A stretch of 64,000 bases of DNA from Escarpia spicata. Taxonomy: Eukaryota; Annelida; Polychaeta; Sabellida; Siboglinidae. The DNA is taken from positions 21,672,860-21,736,859 of the forward strand of contig OZ023208.1 in NCBI GenBank assembly GCA_963995525.1, read 5' to 3'. The notes below the pieces were generated by a model. It was not told the DNA's origin. It ran no database searches and saw only the letters and a program-made list of their open reading frames with translations. Below, in pieces: positions 12,045 to 24,294 of the stretch (positions are counted from its first letter, which is position 1; each line of letters opens with the position of its first letter). The translations under genes and the position numbers were made by a program.

Positions 12045-12352
12045 AGACAGGAGCGCAGCGGCGCAGTGCTGGAGCGTCGGACTCTCAACCCAGAGAACCT
12101 GGGACTGAATCCGGTGCTGCTGTGTCGAGCCCAGGGCAAGTTCGTTCACTTTATGGTGCTCCAGTTCACTCAGCTGTATGAATGAGTACCTGGTTGTAGA
12201 CTTTGTTGGATATGTGTGTATGAATAATCTTCCCACATTAATTGCAGCGTGGCTGGATGCTGGTGTTCGATTGAAATGGTCTGTCAGGGAGTAAAGAGTA
12301 AAGCGCTTTGGCTGTTCTAAGGACTGGACACTGCGGTGTATAAGAACTTACC
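12045..12352 (+). mobile_element. Composite SINE: tRNA-derived head, core, LINE-like tail
   Basis: The head (about 12053-12115) reads GGCGCAGTGCTGGAGCGTCG, with GGACTGAATCC in the B-box position (consensus GGTTCGANTCC), so it is tRNA-derived but degraded. The middle contains CAGTTCACTCAGCTGTATGA followed by ATGAGTACCTGG (about 12155-12193). The tail has AAAGCGCTTTGGCTGTTCTA and GTATAAGAACTTACC, resembling the 3' end shared by some SINEs and L2/CR1-type LINEs. The three-part layout is that of a SINE mobilised by a LINE. Confidence 0.65.
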
Positions 12353-12362
12353 TTTTGTAAAT

Positions 12363-12482
12363 TTACGCACGCGCACGCACATACCCACACTCGTACACAC
12401 ACACGCACGAACGCACACGCACGCACCAATTTGTGCACCATGCACACCACGTGAAGGCAGGCGTACATGCACGCACACATGA
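12363..12482. repeat. Degenerate (CACG)n/(CA)n microsatellite
   Basis: CGCACGCACA/CACACGCACG repeats immediately 3' of the SINE; possibly its expanded tail. Confidence 0.8.
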
Positions 12483-13099
12483 TCATTGGCAGTCCATATA
12501 AGCATTTTTATGGCGCAGGGAATATTAGAAAGGGAGAGTATTTACACAATCACTAGATCTTGTTTGTCCAACACAAATGATAAGTGGCGTACCTGCATGA
12601 TCAAACCAAATAAAAAATAAATAATGGTTTCCGGTATGTGTTTACCGACATATGTCAGCCATTTCGCAGAAACCACAAACCGCTCCACCCCTGCAAAATG
12701 TACTGCGATGCTATCCGTCTACAGAGAATAACATATTGAATATCGTCAGTAGGACTGTGCACTGCTAGCTTGTCTGACTATTATGTCGGTCCAGCTATTG
12801 CCTGGATTCGATTGGTAAACTCAGGCATGAATCACAAAGATAACGTATCGACCTTGACTATCCTTCGGTAATTCCTCATTTGTACGCGTCGCTGTGTCTT
12901 TAGTGAACGTCGCTAGATAGTAGAATTAACGGATACAAGAGCCACGACCTGTGACACGACACAGACAACACGTGTGAATAGTTGTTTCGATAAGATGGTG
13001 AAACTGTCCACATGCTCGAAGCAGAATATCGCCTGAAGGCCTCAGTTAAAAAAACAGTTACTTCTAATAGAATACCCTTTCCGCGTTTCACAGAATTTT

Positions 13100-13188
13100 A
13101 TTTTAGCAAGATTGAACAAGATTGCCAAATCGTAAAACCCCCAACTGACAATTAGCCAAGGAAGCCTTTGACTTATGGACAAACCAAC
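13100..13188 (-). mobile_element. CR1-like 3' end fragment
   Basis: On the - strand it ends ...GGCAATCTTGTTCAATCTTGC and is preceded by a stretch matching the 'cttatcgagagtcc.../caaggaagcc' 3' UTR of the copies at 18.7 and 47.5 kb (here TTAGCCAAGGAAGCCTTTGA on the + strand). About 90 bp of an old, 5'-truncated copy of the same family. It abuts the (GT)n array. Confidence 0.6.
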
Positions 13189-13196
13189 GGTTGCTC

Positions 13197-13354
<158 letters not shown>

Positions 13355-15104
13355 CTCGTCTGTAAGAGAACTATGTCACTGTTTTCATTCTGTTAGCATT
13401 TACACTACTTGTAGTTAATTTGTGGCATGCATTTTCTGTTAATTTGACAAATAAAATTACCAAATTTGATTTCAGAGCACACAAAAACAGCAACATGTTG
13501 ATGCAAACCTTATTGTATGTTCAATGATTGTAGAATAAATGATAACTTAATTAAGATATACACATATTGATGTGGAACAGTATATCGACAGTGTATTCTT
13601 GAGAGAATATCATCTGCACAAACTGTATCAATCTTCAAAGAAGCATCAATTCCCTCAGAGTTAACTGTTTTGATACAAAAAACTAAAACTACGGATTGGC
13701 ACAAATTGACGCAAATTCACTCTTCCCGTCACGTGGCGAAAGCATTTGACATAAACTGATGCTAATTGGCCAAACGTGACAAATAGTCCCGTCTTTCCGA
13801 TGGTCCGCCCGTATTCAGTCTGCCCAAGCTAGACTGGTTGCAGGGCCACATGACGATATACCTATGTGGTATTACATTGACTTCGTCTGTTCCCCATTTA
13901 TTGTTGTATGTACACACTGCCTGCTAATTTGTCGTTAATAAGACCAAAACAGTGTTCGCATTTTGAATGCTGCGCCAAATAAAAAAAATTGTATATAAAA
14001 CAGTAAAATACTAAACACTTGCTATTGTCGGTAATGCGGGGACAGGCCGAAATTGCTGTTCGAAGTTGGCTGCTTCCGACAATCAATACCTCAAATGGGA
14101 CTATGTAAAACTGATTAAGCTAATTACCTGTTTACTGTTCGTATTATTATCACCCCTAGCTACGGAGAGAATTTGTCTGAGTACCGGAACATAAACGGTC
14201 GCTTAAATGTTTGTGCACACAACATTTTGGACATGCCAGCTGGTAATCTGAAATAACTGTTTCTCAAGGTGCACTAAACACTAAACAGGCCAGCAGATGG
14301 TACTATAAGATTATTTTTTTAATCAGCACAATTGTTTCGAAATTACCTAACAAATCCAGTGTCACTGCAAAGGTGGAAAACGCATATATGTTCTAAGTGC
14401 CAATTTCTCTGGCCAAACGCGATTAGCAAAGGTGGAAAAATCGAGGACAGGGCCTACTGTCTAAAAATTAGTGCCACTGCATTCGTTAGTTATGTGATTG
14501 CCTATGTTAGATTGTAAATGGACCCCCATGGTAATTGGACCAGTAGTCCATTTACCACAGCGTTGTATAGGTTTAAGTTTTGTGAACAATGGAACTGTTT
14601 CGTGATTTAAAAATTATAGACGTGTTTCACTTATGTGTGTAAATAAAAAAAATTTGCAAACAAAACTCTCAAACGAATGTTAATATAACCATACAAGATA
14701 TTGAAATGACCATTGTAAGGTTTGGACTCAACTTCTAACTCACTCAACACAATAAAAATTACGTCTTACGGGGAGTCCATATACGACAGGTGTCCATTTA
14801 CAATATCACCTCCCCATCACAGAAGAAAATCGTATTCACCGGTGAACGTATCAGATGTTTTCCAGCTGACTGTCACCTTCCGTATACCACATTTTCTCTT
14901 CTCACGTTCGCTATGGTTAAACATACGGAGACTATATGTTGTTTTCGTAAAACCCGGTTACATCTAAACTAAGATTATTCTCATATTGTGACTATCAAAA
15001 TTGTAACCATCATGTTGTAGTACAATTTTACCGTTATATGCTTAATTGAAATGTTCCTCCCGTAATATCACGTATACGTTGCAAGCTGATCGCCAATTTG
15101 TAAA

Positions 15105-15330
15105 CAAATAACGGTTTAATAATACTTTAACACTGTGATTGAACACACACACACACGCACGCACGCACGCACGCACGCACGCATGCATGCACGCGCATAC
15201 ACACGCACATATATATACACACACACATATATATATATACATATATATGTATGTGTGTATGCGCGCGCGCGTGCGTGCGTGTGTGTGTGTGTGCAATCAC
15301 AGTGTTCAAGTATTATTATATCGTTATTTG
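15105..15330. repeat. 226-bp palindrome built around CA/TG and TA repeats
   Basis: The left arm starts CAAATAACGGTTTAATAATA and continues AACACTGTGATTG before (CA)n(CACG)n. The right arm is its mirror: (CGTG)n(GT)n, then CAATCACAGTGTT and TATTATTATATCGTTATTTG. The centre is TATATATACATATATATGTA. The unique outer 35-38 bp of each arm match with about four differences. Confidence 0.85.
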
Positions 15331-15342
15331 TTATATACATAT

Positions 15343-15430
<88 letters not shown>
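15331..15430. repeat. (TA)n microsatellite
   Basis: Nearly uninterrupted TA repeat directly after the 15105-15330 palindrome. Confidence 0.95.
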
Positions 15431-15432
<2 letters not shown>

Positions 15433-16069
15433 GGTATACTTTAACATTATATTTTGCATACACCACTCTTTTTGTGACGATAACTAGAAACTAAACTCAT
15501 CAGTATAAAGTAAAGCACCGTGACTACGATAATTACAGTGTCTATATCAAATGGTACCTCTGTGAATTGCGTGCCGCCGTAATCGATACGAGACGGTGAC
15601 ATAGTAGTTCAAATAATTACACAAGGCTGCAGCCCGCGTCCAGTTATTGGGGCCTCTCAACCACCCATCAAGTACGACCGCAGCAGAGCGCTAAGGTATT
15701 ATGTTATATTCACACGCCACATTATTCAGGTTTCATTCAGTCGCGTGCGCGGTCAGTGGGTACCGCGAACCTGCGTAAATGTGGGGATGTACATTAATTG
15801 CGCCTAAATCCGTGGGTGTTGTTGAGACTGTCAAGGGGTACCGCAGCACTTCCTATATATGGGGAACTCGATAGTTAACTAAAATAATAGTAATTTAGTT
15901 TCTATAAAATGGTCGCCTGCCATTTGTTCGAAAGGTCTCTAGCACGCGACGATCGCGACATAACGCCAACAGAAATAGTTCCACCACACTGGCGTCGGAA
16001 CGTGGTGAATACGAGGGGCTAAATCTCTCCAAAAACGTATATTTTCATCACCCTCCAGGTCGCCGAAAC

Positions 16070-16168
16070 ACCCAAACATGTCAATTTGCAGCCCCCACCC
16101 CTTTGAGGCTCGCAAAAACTTCAATTTGCACCCCCCAGGTTGAGACAAAAACTTCAAATTGCACCCCA
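16070..16168. repeat. Tandem repeat around ACTTCAATTTGCACCCC
   Basis: Three imperfect copies (about 16078, 16117 and 16148) of a 30-40 bp unit with CAATTTGCA and a C-run, just upstream of receptor exon 2. Confidence 0.7.
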
Positions 16169-16432
16169 AAATCCACCAACCTTCTCTAAGTATTAGGGAT
16201 TAACACTACCGCCAACCCCCACCTAAATTATGGAGGGCTGAGCCCCTCTAAGGCCCCCCCGGTTATGAGGCCTGTCATAATCGCTCACGTTCGATTAAGA
16301 ATCCATAACAGCGCCGGCGTACCATACTGCATGCATAGCCAATACGTCGAAAAACTGTACTAGTGTGGTGTTTCAAACACACCCCGTCGATTTGCGCCGG
16401 GCTGCTGTGTCGTGATGCCGTGTTTGTTCCAG

Positions 16433-16568
16433 GGCGGACGAGATCTACGGAGACTATCGCGAGTTCCGCGCCATCGTGTCCCACGACGGCGGGGTGCGCT
16501 GGGAGCCGGGCGGTGTGTTCCGTACCATGTGTGCCATCGACATCACCTACTTCCCCTTCGACGACCAG
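16433..16568 (+). CDS. Nicotinic acetylcholine receptor subunit, exon 2 found (loop E to Cys-loop)
   Basis: The acceptor is TGTTTGTTCCAG ending at 16432 and the donor is GTAGGC at 16569. The exon reads ADEIYGDYREF..., then GGVRWEPGGVFRTM and CAIDITYFPFDDQ. This is the family pattern 'AD..f......v.v...G.V.W.PpgifrsmC.IDi.yFPFD.Q'. The Cys is the first of the Cys-loop; with AsnCys at the start of the next exon the loop has the canonical 13 residues between cysteines. Phase fits exon 1 (two bases plus one) and ends after a complete codon, CAG. The intron to the next exon is only 685 bp. GC content is clearly higher than the flanks, as for the other exons. Recognition as a Cys-loop receptor is firm. 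Confidence 0.9.
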
Positions 16569-17253
16569 GTAGGCCACGGGACAGCTTCTTGGGCCCATTT
16601 CGCTATCATTCTTAAGAGCTCGTAAGCCCGATTTTGTTGTTTAAAAAACCGATCTCACTCTTTAACAGTGGTCTTGTATATCTGAGAACTGTCCACATCG
16701 AGATGTTCCAACGGGACACTGGCCACGATATGTCACGGGAATAGTGTCCTTGGTGATACGGCGATGGCTGTTTGTATTTTCTATAAGCTCATTCAATTTA
16801 ACGGCGGATTTTGTGAGTGGTGGTTTTTCTTATGAGCTCCTTATGACAGTGAAACGGTCCCCCGGGCGCCTATGGATGATCTCCCTCGATGACCTTTCGC
16901 AAGTGTGAAACCCTGTAAGTTTAACGACAAGCTACCATCTTAGTTCAAACGCTCAGAGTTTATTGAAATCAGTTGCGTTCACCAATTTCCATTAATATAC
17001 CGCGTAAACTCACGAGTTATGATTTATGTAAGAAACACACTAATTTTCCGATTATCTGTATGACGAGTTCACCACAACTACTTTTGAAATTTGAATAAAC
17101 ATCCAAACATGTCCGCAGTGGATACAAGATTGGCATTAACATTCGCAAAATGAAGTTAAACACGATGAGCAAACAATTCAGCGTATGATGCGCCTCTAAA
17201 TCTGGTTAAATACGTGTAATTGTCAAATTAATACACGCGGTTCTCGACGCCAG

Positions 17254-17408
17254 AACTGTGCCCCTGGTGTTTGGAGCGTGGTCCTACCACACGACCAAGA
17301 TGAACCTGACGGTGCGAGACACGACCGTCAACCTCGACTCGTACCGTCGCAACGGGGAATGGAGCATCCTCTCCACTCAGGTCGTCAGGGATGAATTCTT
17401 CTATACAG
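17254..17408 (+). CDS. Nicotinic acetylcholine receptor subunit, exon 3 found (loop B to loop C), with a 1-bp frameshift
   Basis: The acceptor is CGACGCCAG ending at 17253; the donor GTTCGT is at 17409. After the splice the sequence starts AAC TGT G (Asn-Cys, closing the Cys-loop). The rest reads LVFGAWSYHTTKMNLTV, VNLDSYRRNGEWSIL and VVRDEFFYT in a frame one base later. Exon length is 155 nt, but phases 0 (left) and 1 (right) need a length of 3n+1. One base is therefore in excess, most simply a C in the CCCC run at 17261-17264. FGAWSY holds the conserved Trp of loop B. In loop C the alpha-type Cys-Cys pair is absent (FFYTATPNER across the splice), so it is a non-alpha-like subunit. The shift could be a consensus error or a real null mutation. 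Confidence 0.85.
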
Positions 17409-17551
17409 GTTCGTCATCGTCACGATATATATATATATATATTTACAAATGAGTCATATCTCTCCCCCCGTGTTCTCTGAAGGAGTGGGGATAGATAACT
17501 CGGTCTGTTCCGTCCTCTTGACGTTGCGTTCTAATCTGTCCAGATATTGTA

Positions 17552-18483
<932 letters not shown>

Positions 18484-18683
18484 NNNNNNNNNNNNNNNNN
18501 NNNNNNNNNNNNNNNNNNNNNNNNNNNNNNNNNNNNNNNNNNNNNNNNNNNNNNNNNNNNNNNNNNNNNNNNNNNNNNNNNNNNNNNNNNNNNNNNNNNN
18601 NNNNNNNNNNNNNNNNNNNNNNNNNNNNNNNNNNNNNNNNNNNNNNNNNNNNNNNNNNNNNNNNNNNNNNNNNNNNNNNNNNN
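18484..18683. other. Assembly gap (200 N)
   Basis: Exactly 200 ambiguous bases between the pyrimidine array and a CR1 fragment. The round size suggests a placeholder, so the true length is unknown. Confidence 0.99.
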
Positions 18684-20103
18684 ATACCGTTATTTAAAAA
18701 AGGTTCGAGAAACAAGTCAGAGAACTATAGACCAGTGAGTTTAACATCAGTGATTTGCAAATTATTAGAAAGACTAATTAAAGATCACATGGTGGATTTT
18801 CTTGTTAAACATAACTTGATAAACCCCATCTCAACATGGGTTTTTAAAAGCGAGGTCATGCTTAACAAATATGTTATGTTTTTTGGAAGACATCACTAGG
18901 TGGGTAGATGAGGGATCACCAGTAGATATCATCTATTTAGATTTTCAAAAAGCTTTCGACAAAGTACCACATCAAAGATTACTCCTTAAGCTAAAGGGCC
19001 CATGGCATAGGAAATGGTATAATAAACTGGATAGAAAAATGGCTGAATGACAGAAGACAACGTGTAGTAGTTGATGGGGGAGGCTTCAAACTGGAAATCG
19101 GTATTGAGTGGGGTACCACAGGGATCAGTACTAGGACCTATATTATTCTTAATATATATCAACGATTTGGACGATGATATAACAAGCAAGGTGTTAAAAT
19201 TTGCGGATGATACAAAAGTGTTTAGAAGGATTAAAAGTGATGGAGACAGACAGCATTTACAAGATGATCTTGATAGGTTGATCAAATGGTCTGAAAAATG
19301 GCAAATGCTGTTCAATTTTGGGAAATGTTAAATGCCTCCACACAGGTCATGGGAATGAAGAGGTAAAATATAAAATTGGGGGTACTGTTCTAAGTACTAC
19401 TGTAAAAGAAAAGGACTTAGGGTTAACCATTAGTGCTGATATGAAGGTTTCAGAGCAGTGCGGAATTGCAGCGTCAAAGGGAAATCAAATCCTTGGATTA
19501 ATTAGGCGAAATATAGCGTATAAGAAAAAAGAATTAATAGTACCGCTGTACAAAACAATAGTGAGGCCTCATTTAGAATTATTGTATACAAGCATGGAGG
19601 CCATATCGCAAGAAGGACATAGATATGCTAGAAAGAGTACAGAGGAGAGCGACTAAAATGATACCAAATCTGAGGGATCTTAGTTACGAAATACGCCTAA
19701 AAGAATGTGGTTGGTTTAACAACACTAGAGACCAGGAGAGTGAGAGGAGATCACATAGAAGTGTTTAAATATTGAATGGTATGAAATATTGATAGAAACA
19801 TTTTTTTCTCAGTTAAGAAAGATAGAAGGACCAGAGAACATGAAGCTACATTAGTAAAGGAGCAGTGTAGATTATATATAAGGAAAGTTCTCATTCTCAC
19901 AAAGGACTGTAAATGAATGAACAGATTATCTCCTGATTGTGTTGGTGCTAGTAGCGTGATATGTTTTAAAATAAAATCGACACACACCTTTAAAAAGGCG
20001 GGATACATGTAGATAAAAAGTATTGGACTCTCGATAAGCCAAAAGGCTTCCTTGTCCAACTGCCATCCAGAGTAATTTTCTGGATGGCAATCTTGTTAAA
20101 TCT

Positions 20104-20111
<8 letters not shown>
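18684..20111 (+). pseudogene. CR1-like non-LTR retrotransposon, copy A (RT C-terminal half and 3' end)
   Basis: It begins, right after the gap, inside the RT domain (PLFKKGSRNKSENYRPVSLT). It continues with YLDFQKAFDKVPHQR, GVPQGSVLGPILFLIYINDL, KFADDTKVF (catalytic FADD) and the thumb block KEKDLGLTISADMKVSEQ. The coding sequence is broken by frameshifts near 18830, 19070, 19325 and 19590 and later indels. The 3' end (20040-20111) has a hairpin, CCATCCAG...CTGGATGG, and the tail GCAATCTTGTTAAATCTTGT. The tail runs directly into the next pyrimidine array. Closely similar to copy C (47.5-50.5 kb), which is on the opposite strand. The missing 5' part lies in or beyond the gap. Confidence 0.9.
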
Positions 20112-21020
<909 letters not shown>

Positions 21021-21159
21021 TCTCTTTCTCGCTATATTCACCTGTATATATATATATATATATCATATCTTCCTTTCGATATATTTCTATCTGTTCTGCG
21101 TTTCCTTTCTACCACTCTCTTTTTTATGTTCTGTCAATTGTCAATCTCGTCTCATACGT

Positions 21160-21700
21160 CACCATAGACCGTTTTATTTCCTACTGGGAGTGACTGCCCG
21201 GCATCTGCCCTGCCACCCTGTCCATTGCATCCTCCTTCACTACCTCTGCTACCTAAATGCGCCTCCTCACAATGTCCCCCATTCTTATTTTTATGTCGTC
21301 CAATGCTACCGTTGCTATCTATCGGCTGCCTTCGCATTATCTTCCCCTTTACATACCGCGTTTCAGAAACATTTCGATTTGATTTTTCCCATGTCTTTTG
21401 TGATGAACACCCCATCCATCTGCTTCATTCTACCTTCATCACGACTTCTCTGTGTCAAAGATGTCCCCAAGCTCAGTATCAGCATTCTATTATCAGTTCT
21501 CTCCAGTAACGTTTCTTTTCCTCCATTTGGCCCACTTACACCGTAAACCACGACAAGCATCACAAGGCAATTGTACATTGCTGTTTTCAATTTTACATGC
21601 ATTGATTTGTCGCACACAATTCCTGACACATCACTCCAATTCACCCCAGCTGACGTAACTCTTTTCTGACACCGTCTCCGTGAACTCCTTAAGTTATCCC
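21160..21700 (-). pseudogene. RTE-like non-LTR retrotransposon 3' coding end
   Basis: The - strand gives VICDKxM-like (SGIVCDKSMHVKLKTAMYN), VVYGVSGP, LLERTDNRMLILSLG and, after frameshifts, a block with EDAMDR (about 21225-21250). The order 'GvicdkkmpvklK..lY...vrp..lYG.e.w....+.E..LE..E.RMLrw..G.t..d..R' is typical of the C-terminal part of RTE-clade elements. No RT core is present. Frame shifts and a low-complexity start show it is dead. Confidence 0.6.
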
Positions 21701-21724
21701 AGATAGCGATACCGCTCAACATAT

Positions 21725-21772
21725 TTATAATAACAATAATAATAATAATAATTATTATTATCATCATTATTC
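21725..21772. repeat. (AAT)n/(ATT)n short microsatellite
   Basis: AATAATAATAATAATTATTATTATCATCATTATT, split here into an AAT half and an ATT half; it may be the start of the 3' tail or a chance tract. Confidence 0.8.
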
Positions 21773-21779
21773 ACCAACA

Positions 21780-23215
21780 AATTTAAAATTTGGTTTTTCT
21801 AAAACATATACAAGTATAAATTAACTAGTAAAAGTAAATTATGTAATTAATAAATTAAAATAAAAGTTTGTATTCCTGATATCTTCTGTGCTTTCACTAT
21901 TATTCGTCATTCCTTCAGTCGGCTCATTGCTTACTCTAAAAACAATACCTTCCTCGTATAGGACAAACCGATGTTTTTATTCTATCTGTGGCATCGGCAA
22001 TGCAGTTTTAATTGTATAACTACTTGGTGCCAGTTCATACGCAGCTAGTTAACGACAGTGTAGATTGGTTTGAAATTAAACATAGCAGTTATATGCATCA
22101 GTCAACTTTCTCCAGAATATATAAGCGACTGGGTATTTTGATTTAAAAGGGTAAATACTTAGAAAAGAGATATGAAAGATGTCGGAGACAGGCTGGCCAA
22201 TCATCGATAAGACGCTGTTATGGTCTGACTCCTTATCTTGGTCTCTTCCTTTTATGTTATATTGCAACCCTGCCAGTTACGTAAACTATTAATCAGTAAT
22301 TGTCCCACTTTGCTGTGGCGACCAACATCGATTGTTACTCCTAATTCGTTTTGTTTGATGGTTGAGCACCTTTATAATTCACAATACCGAATGACATGTG
22401 CCATTTTGCCTTCAGCTCATTTGACTAATAATCATTTGTATAGATCATCCCCTTCACCTTTAAGCCTTCCTTTCTAAACACGCAGTTGTCGTCTTCACAT
22501 GTCAGTTATAATCGTAATGCATGTTACAGTCATCACTGATATATTAAGAATAATCTAGTCCGTATTACTGATCCTTTTGGTATTCCCTCAACACTTAATT
22601 CCAAATTGAGACCTCCCCTTATTCTTATAGTTACTGTGTAAACTGTCAGCATGCTATTTATATATTATTTATGTATTATAGTTTAGTTGATTATAAGATC
22701 TACTATTCCAAGTGCTTTTTATTTTAAGTAATATTTTTGGACGCCGCATTTATATCAAAAGCTCTCTGTACACGTAAGTAGATCACATCTATTTATGATC
22801 GTCCAACTACCACTTAGTGACGCCTTCTAAACACCGACTAACACTTTAAATAACGAGATCTAGCTTTTAAAGACACTCCTATGGGTGTTTATTAATATAC
22901 CATTGAAGTTACCTCATTGATCTATAATATTCTAAATCGATTATCGACCCGTTTCTAACAAGTTGTATGATGTCTACTTCTTTCTGAAGTACTATTGACC
23001 ACTTTCTCCCGTTGGAAACTCTACAACGTTCCCGGCGTATGTAGCGTAAATAATTAACGTTATATCGGCCCATAACGTATGCCCCGGGCAATCCATATTC
23101 TAAAACAGACCGGTAAGATGGAAGTCATTGATGGCAAACATGTTTTCTTTCCCAAGGAAGCTTCCCAAATGACATCTGTTTACAATTTATAGCTAAATTG
23201 TAGCAAGACACATTT
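21780..23215. other. No recognisable feature
   Basis: AT-rich intronic sequence; no ORF with family likeness, no clear inverted repeat and no simple repeat longer than 20 bp were seen. Confidence 0.6.
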
Positions 23216-23230
23216 AAACATAATATAATA

Positions 23231-23262
23231 GTGTGATTGTGTGTGAGTGCGTATGCGTGTGC

Positions 23263-23329
<67 letters not shown>

Positions 23330-23440
23330 TGCGTGTGTGTGTGTGTGTGTGTGCGTGTGCGTGTGCGTTTATGTATTTACGTATGTATGTATGTATGTAT
23401 GCATGTATGTATGTATGCATGTATGTATGTGTATATATGT
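23231..23440. repeat. (GT)n then (GTAT)n microsatellite
   Basis: GTGTGAGTGCGTATGCGTGT lead-in, a long (GT)n with a few interruptions, then (GTAT)n from about 23380. Confidence 0.95.
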
Positions 23441-23790
23441 ATGATGATTTTTTGTATAAATAATTAATACACTTAAAATCGACAATGAAGAAATGAAAAT
23501 GGAACCTGGTGCATAGTGAGACACTGGCCACGACATGCACAACAATAATTAATATACGCATTAGTTATCACCATATAGGTGTCATAGCAAATGCGACTTT
23601 GTTTTGCTGATGTGGAAATATGAGAAATGGTCAAAGGTGGTCGGTTTCCAAATGCTGCTATTTTTAAATCAGGGAAGGCATACAATTGATTTTGTTGTGA
23701 TATATTTCAATGGGCCCTTGCCGTGTGCTGTATAACAATGGGGTTCGCCTCAAGTGAACACGTGGCCGGTTACCGCATTGCATTGAAACC

Positions 23791-24275
23791 TGCTGACATG
23801 AAGGTTTCAGAGCAGTGCGATATTGCCGCTTCAAAGGGAAATCAAATCCTTGGATTAATTAGGCGAAACATAACGTATAAGGAAAAAGAGCTAATAATAC
23901 CCGCTGTACGAAACAATAGTTAAGCCTCATTTAGAATATTGTATTCAAGCGTGGAGGAAAGAAATATTTTTTCTCAGTTAAGAAAGATAGAAGGACCAGA
24001 GGACAAGAAGTTACATTAGTAAAGGGTGTATTAGATATAAGAAAGTTCTCATTCTCACAAAGGACTGTAAATGAATGGAACAGATTATATCCTGATTGTG
24101 TAGGTGCTACTAGCGTGAATAAGTTCAAAAATAAAATTGACACATACCTTAAAAGGGCGGGATACACGCAGATAAAAAGTATTGGACTCTCGATAAGCCA
24201 AAAGGTTTCCTTATCCACCTGCCATCCAGAGTTTATTTTCTGGATGGTAATCGTGTTAAATCTGATGGTGTGGCT
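23791..24275 (+). pseudogene. CR1-like retrotransposon, copy B (3' fragment with internal deletion)
   Basis: It starts at GCTGACATGAAGGTTTCAGA (RT thumb, KVSEQCDIAASKGNQILGLI) and runs to AGCGTGGAGG near 23957. There it jumps to AAATATTTTTTCTCAGTTAA, missing about 180-200 bp relative to copy D. The 3' end keeps the hairpin (CCATCCAGAG...CTGGATGG at about 24224-24248) and a reduced tail (TAATCGTGTTAAATC). Same family as the copies at 18.7, 47.5 and 55.7 kb. Confidence 0.9.
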
Positions 24276-24294
24276 TTCATCTAACGATGTCGTT

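Noticed and set aside
16275..16615. Three overlapping frames at 16.3-16.6 kb
   Set aside because: Other-frame shadows of receptor exon 2, high in GC and therefore poor in stops.
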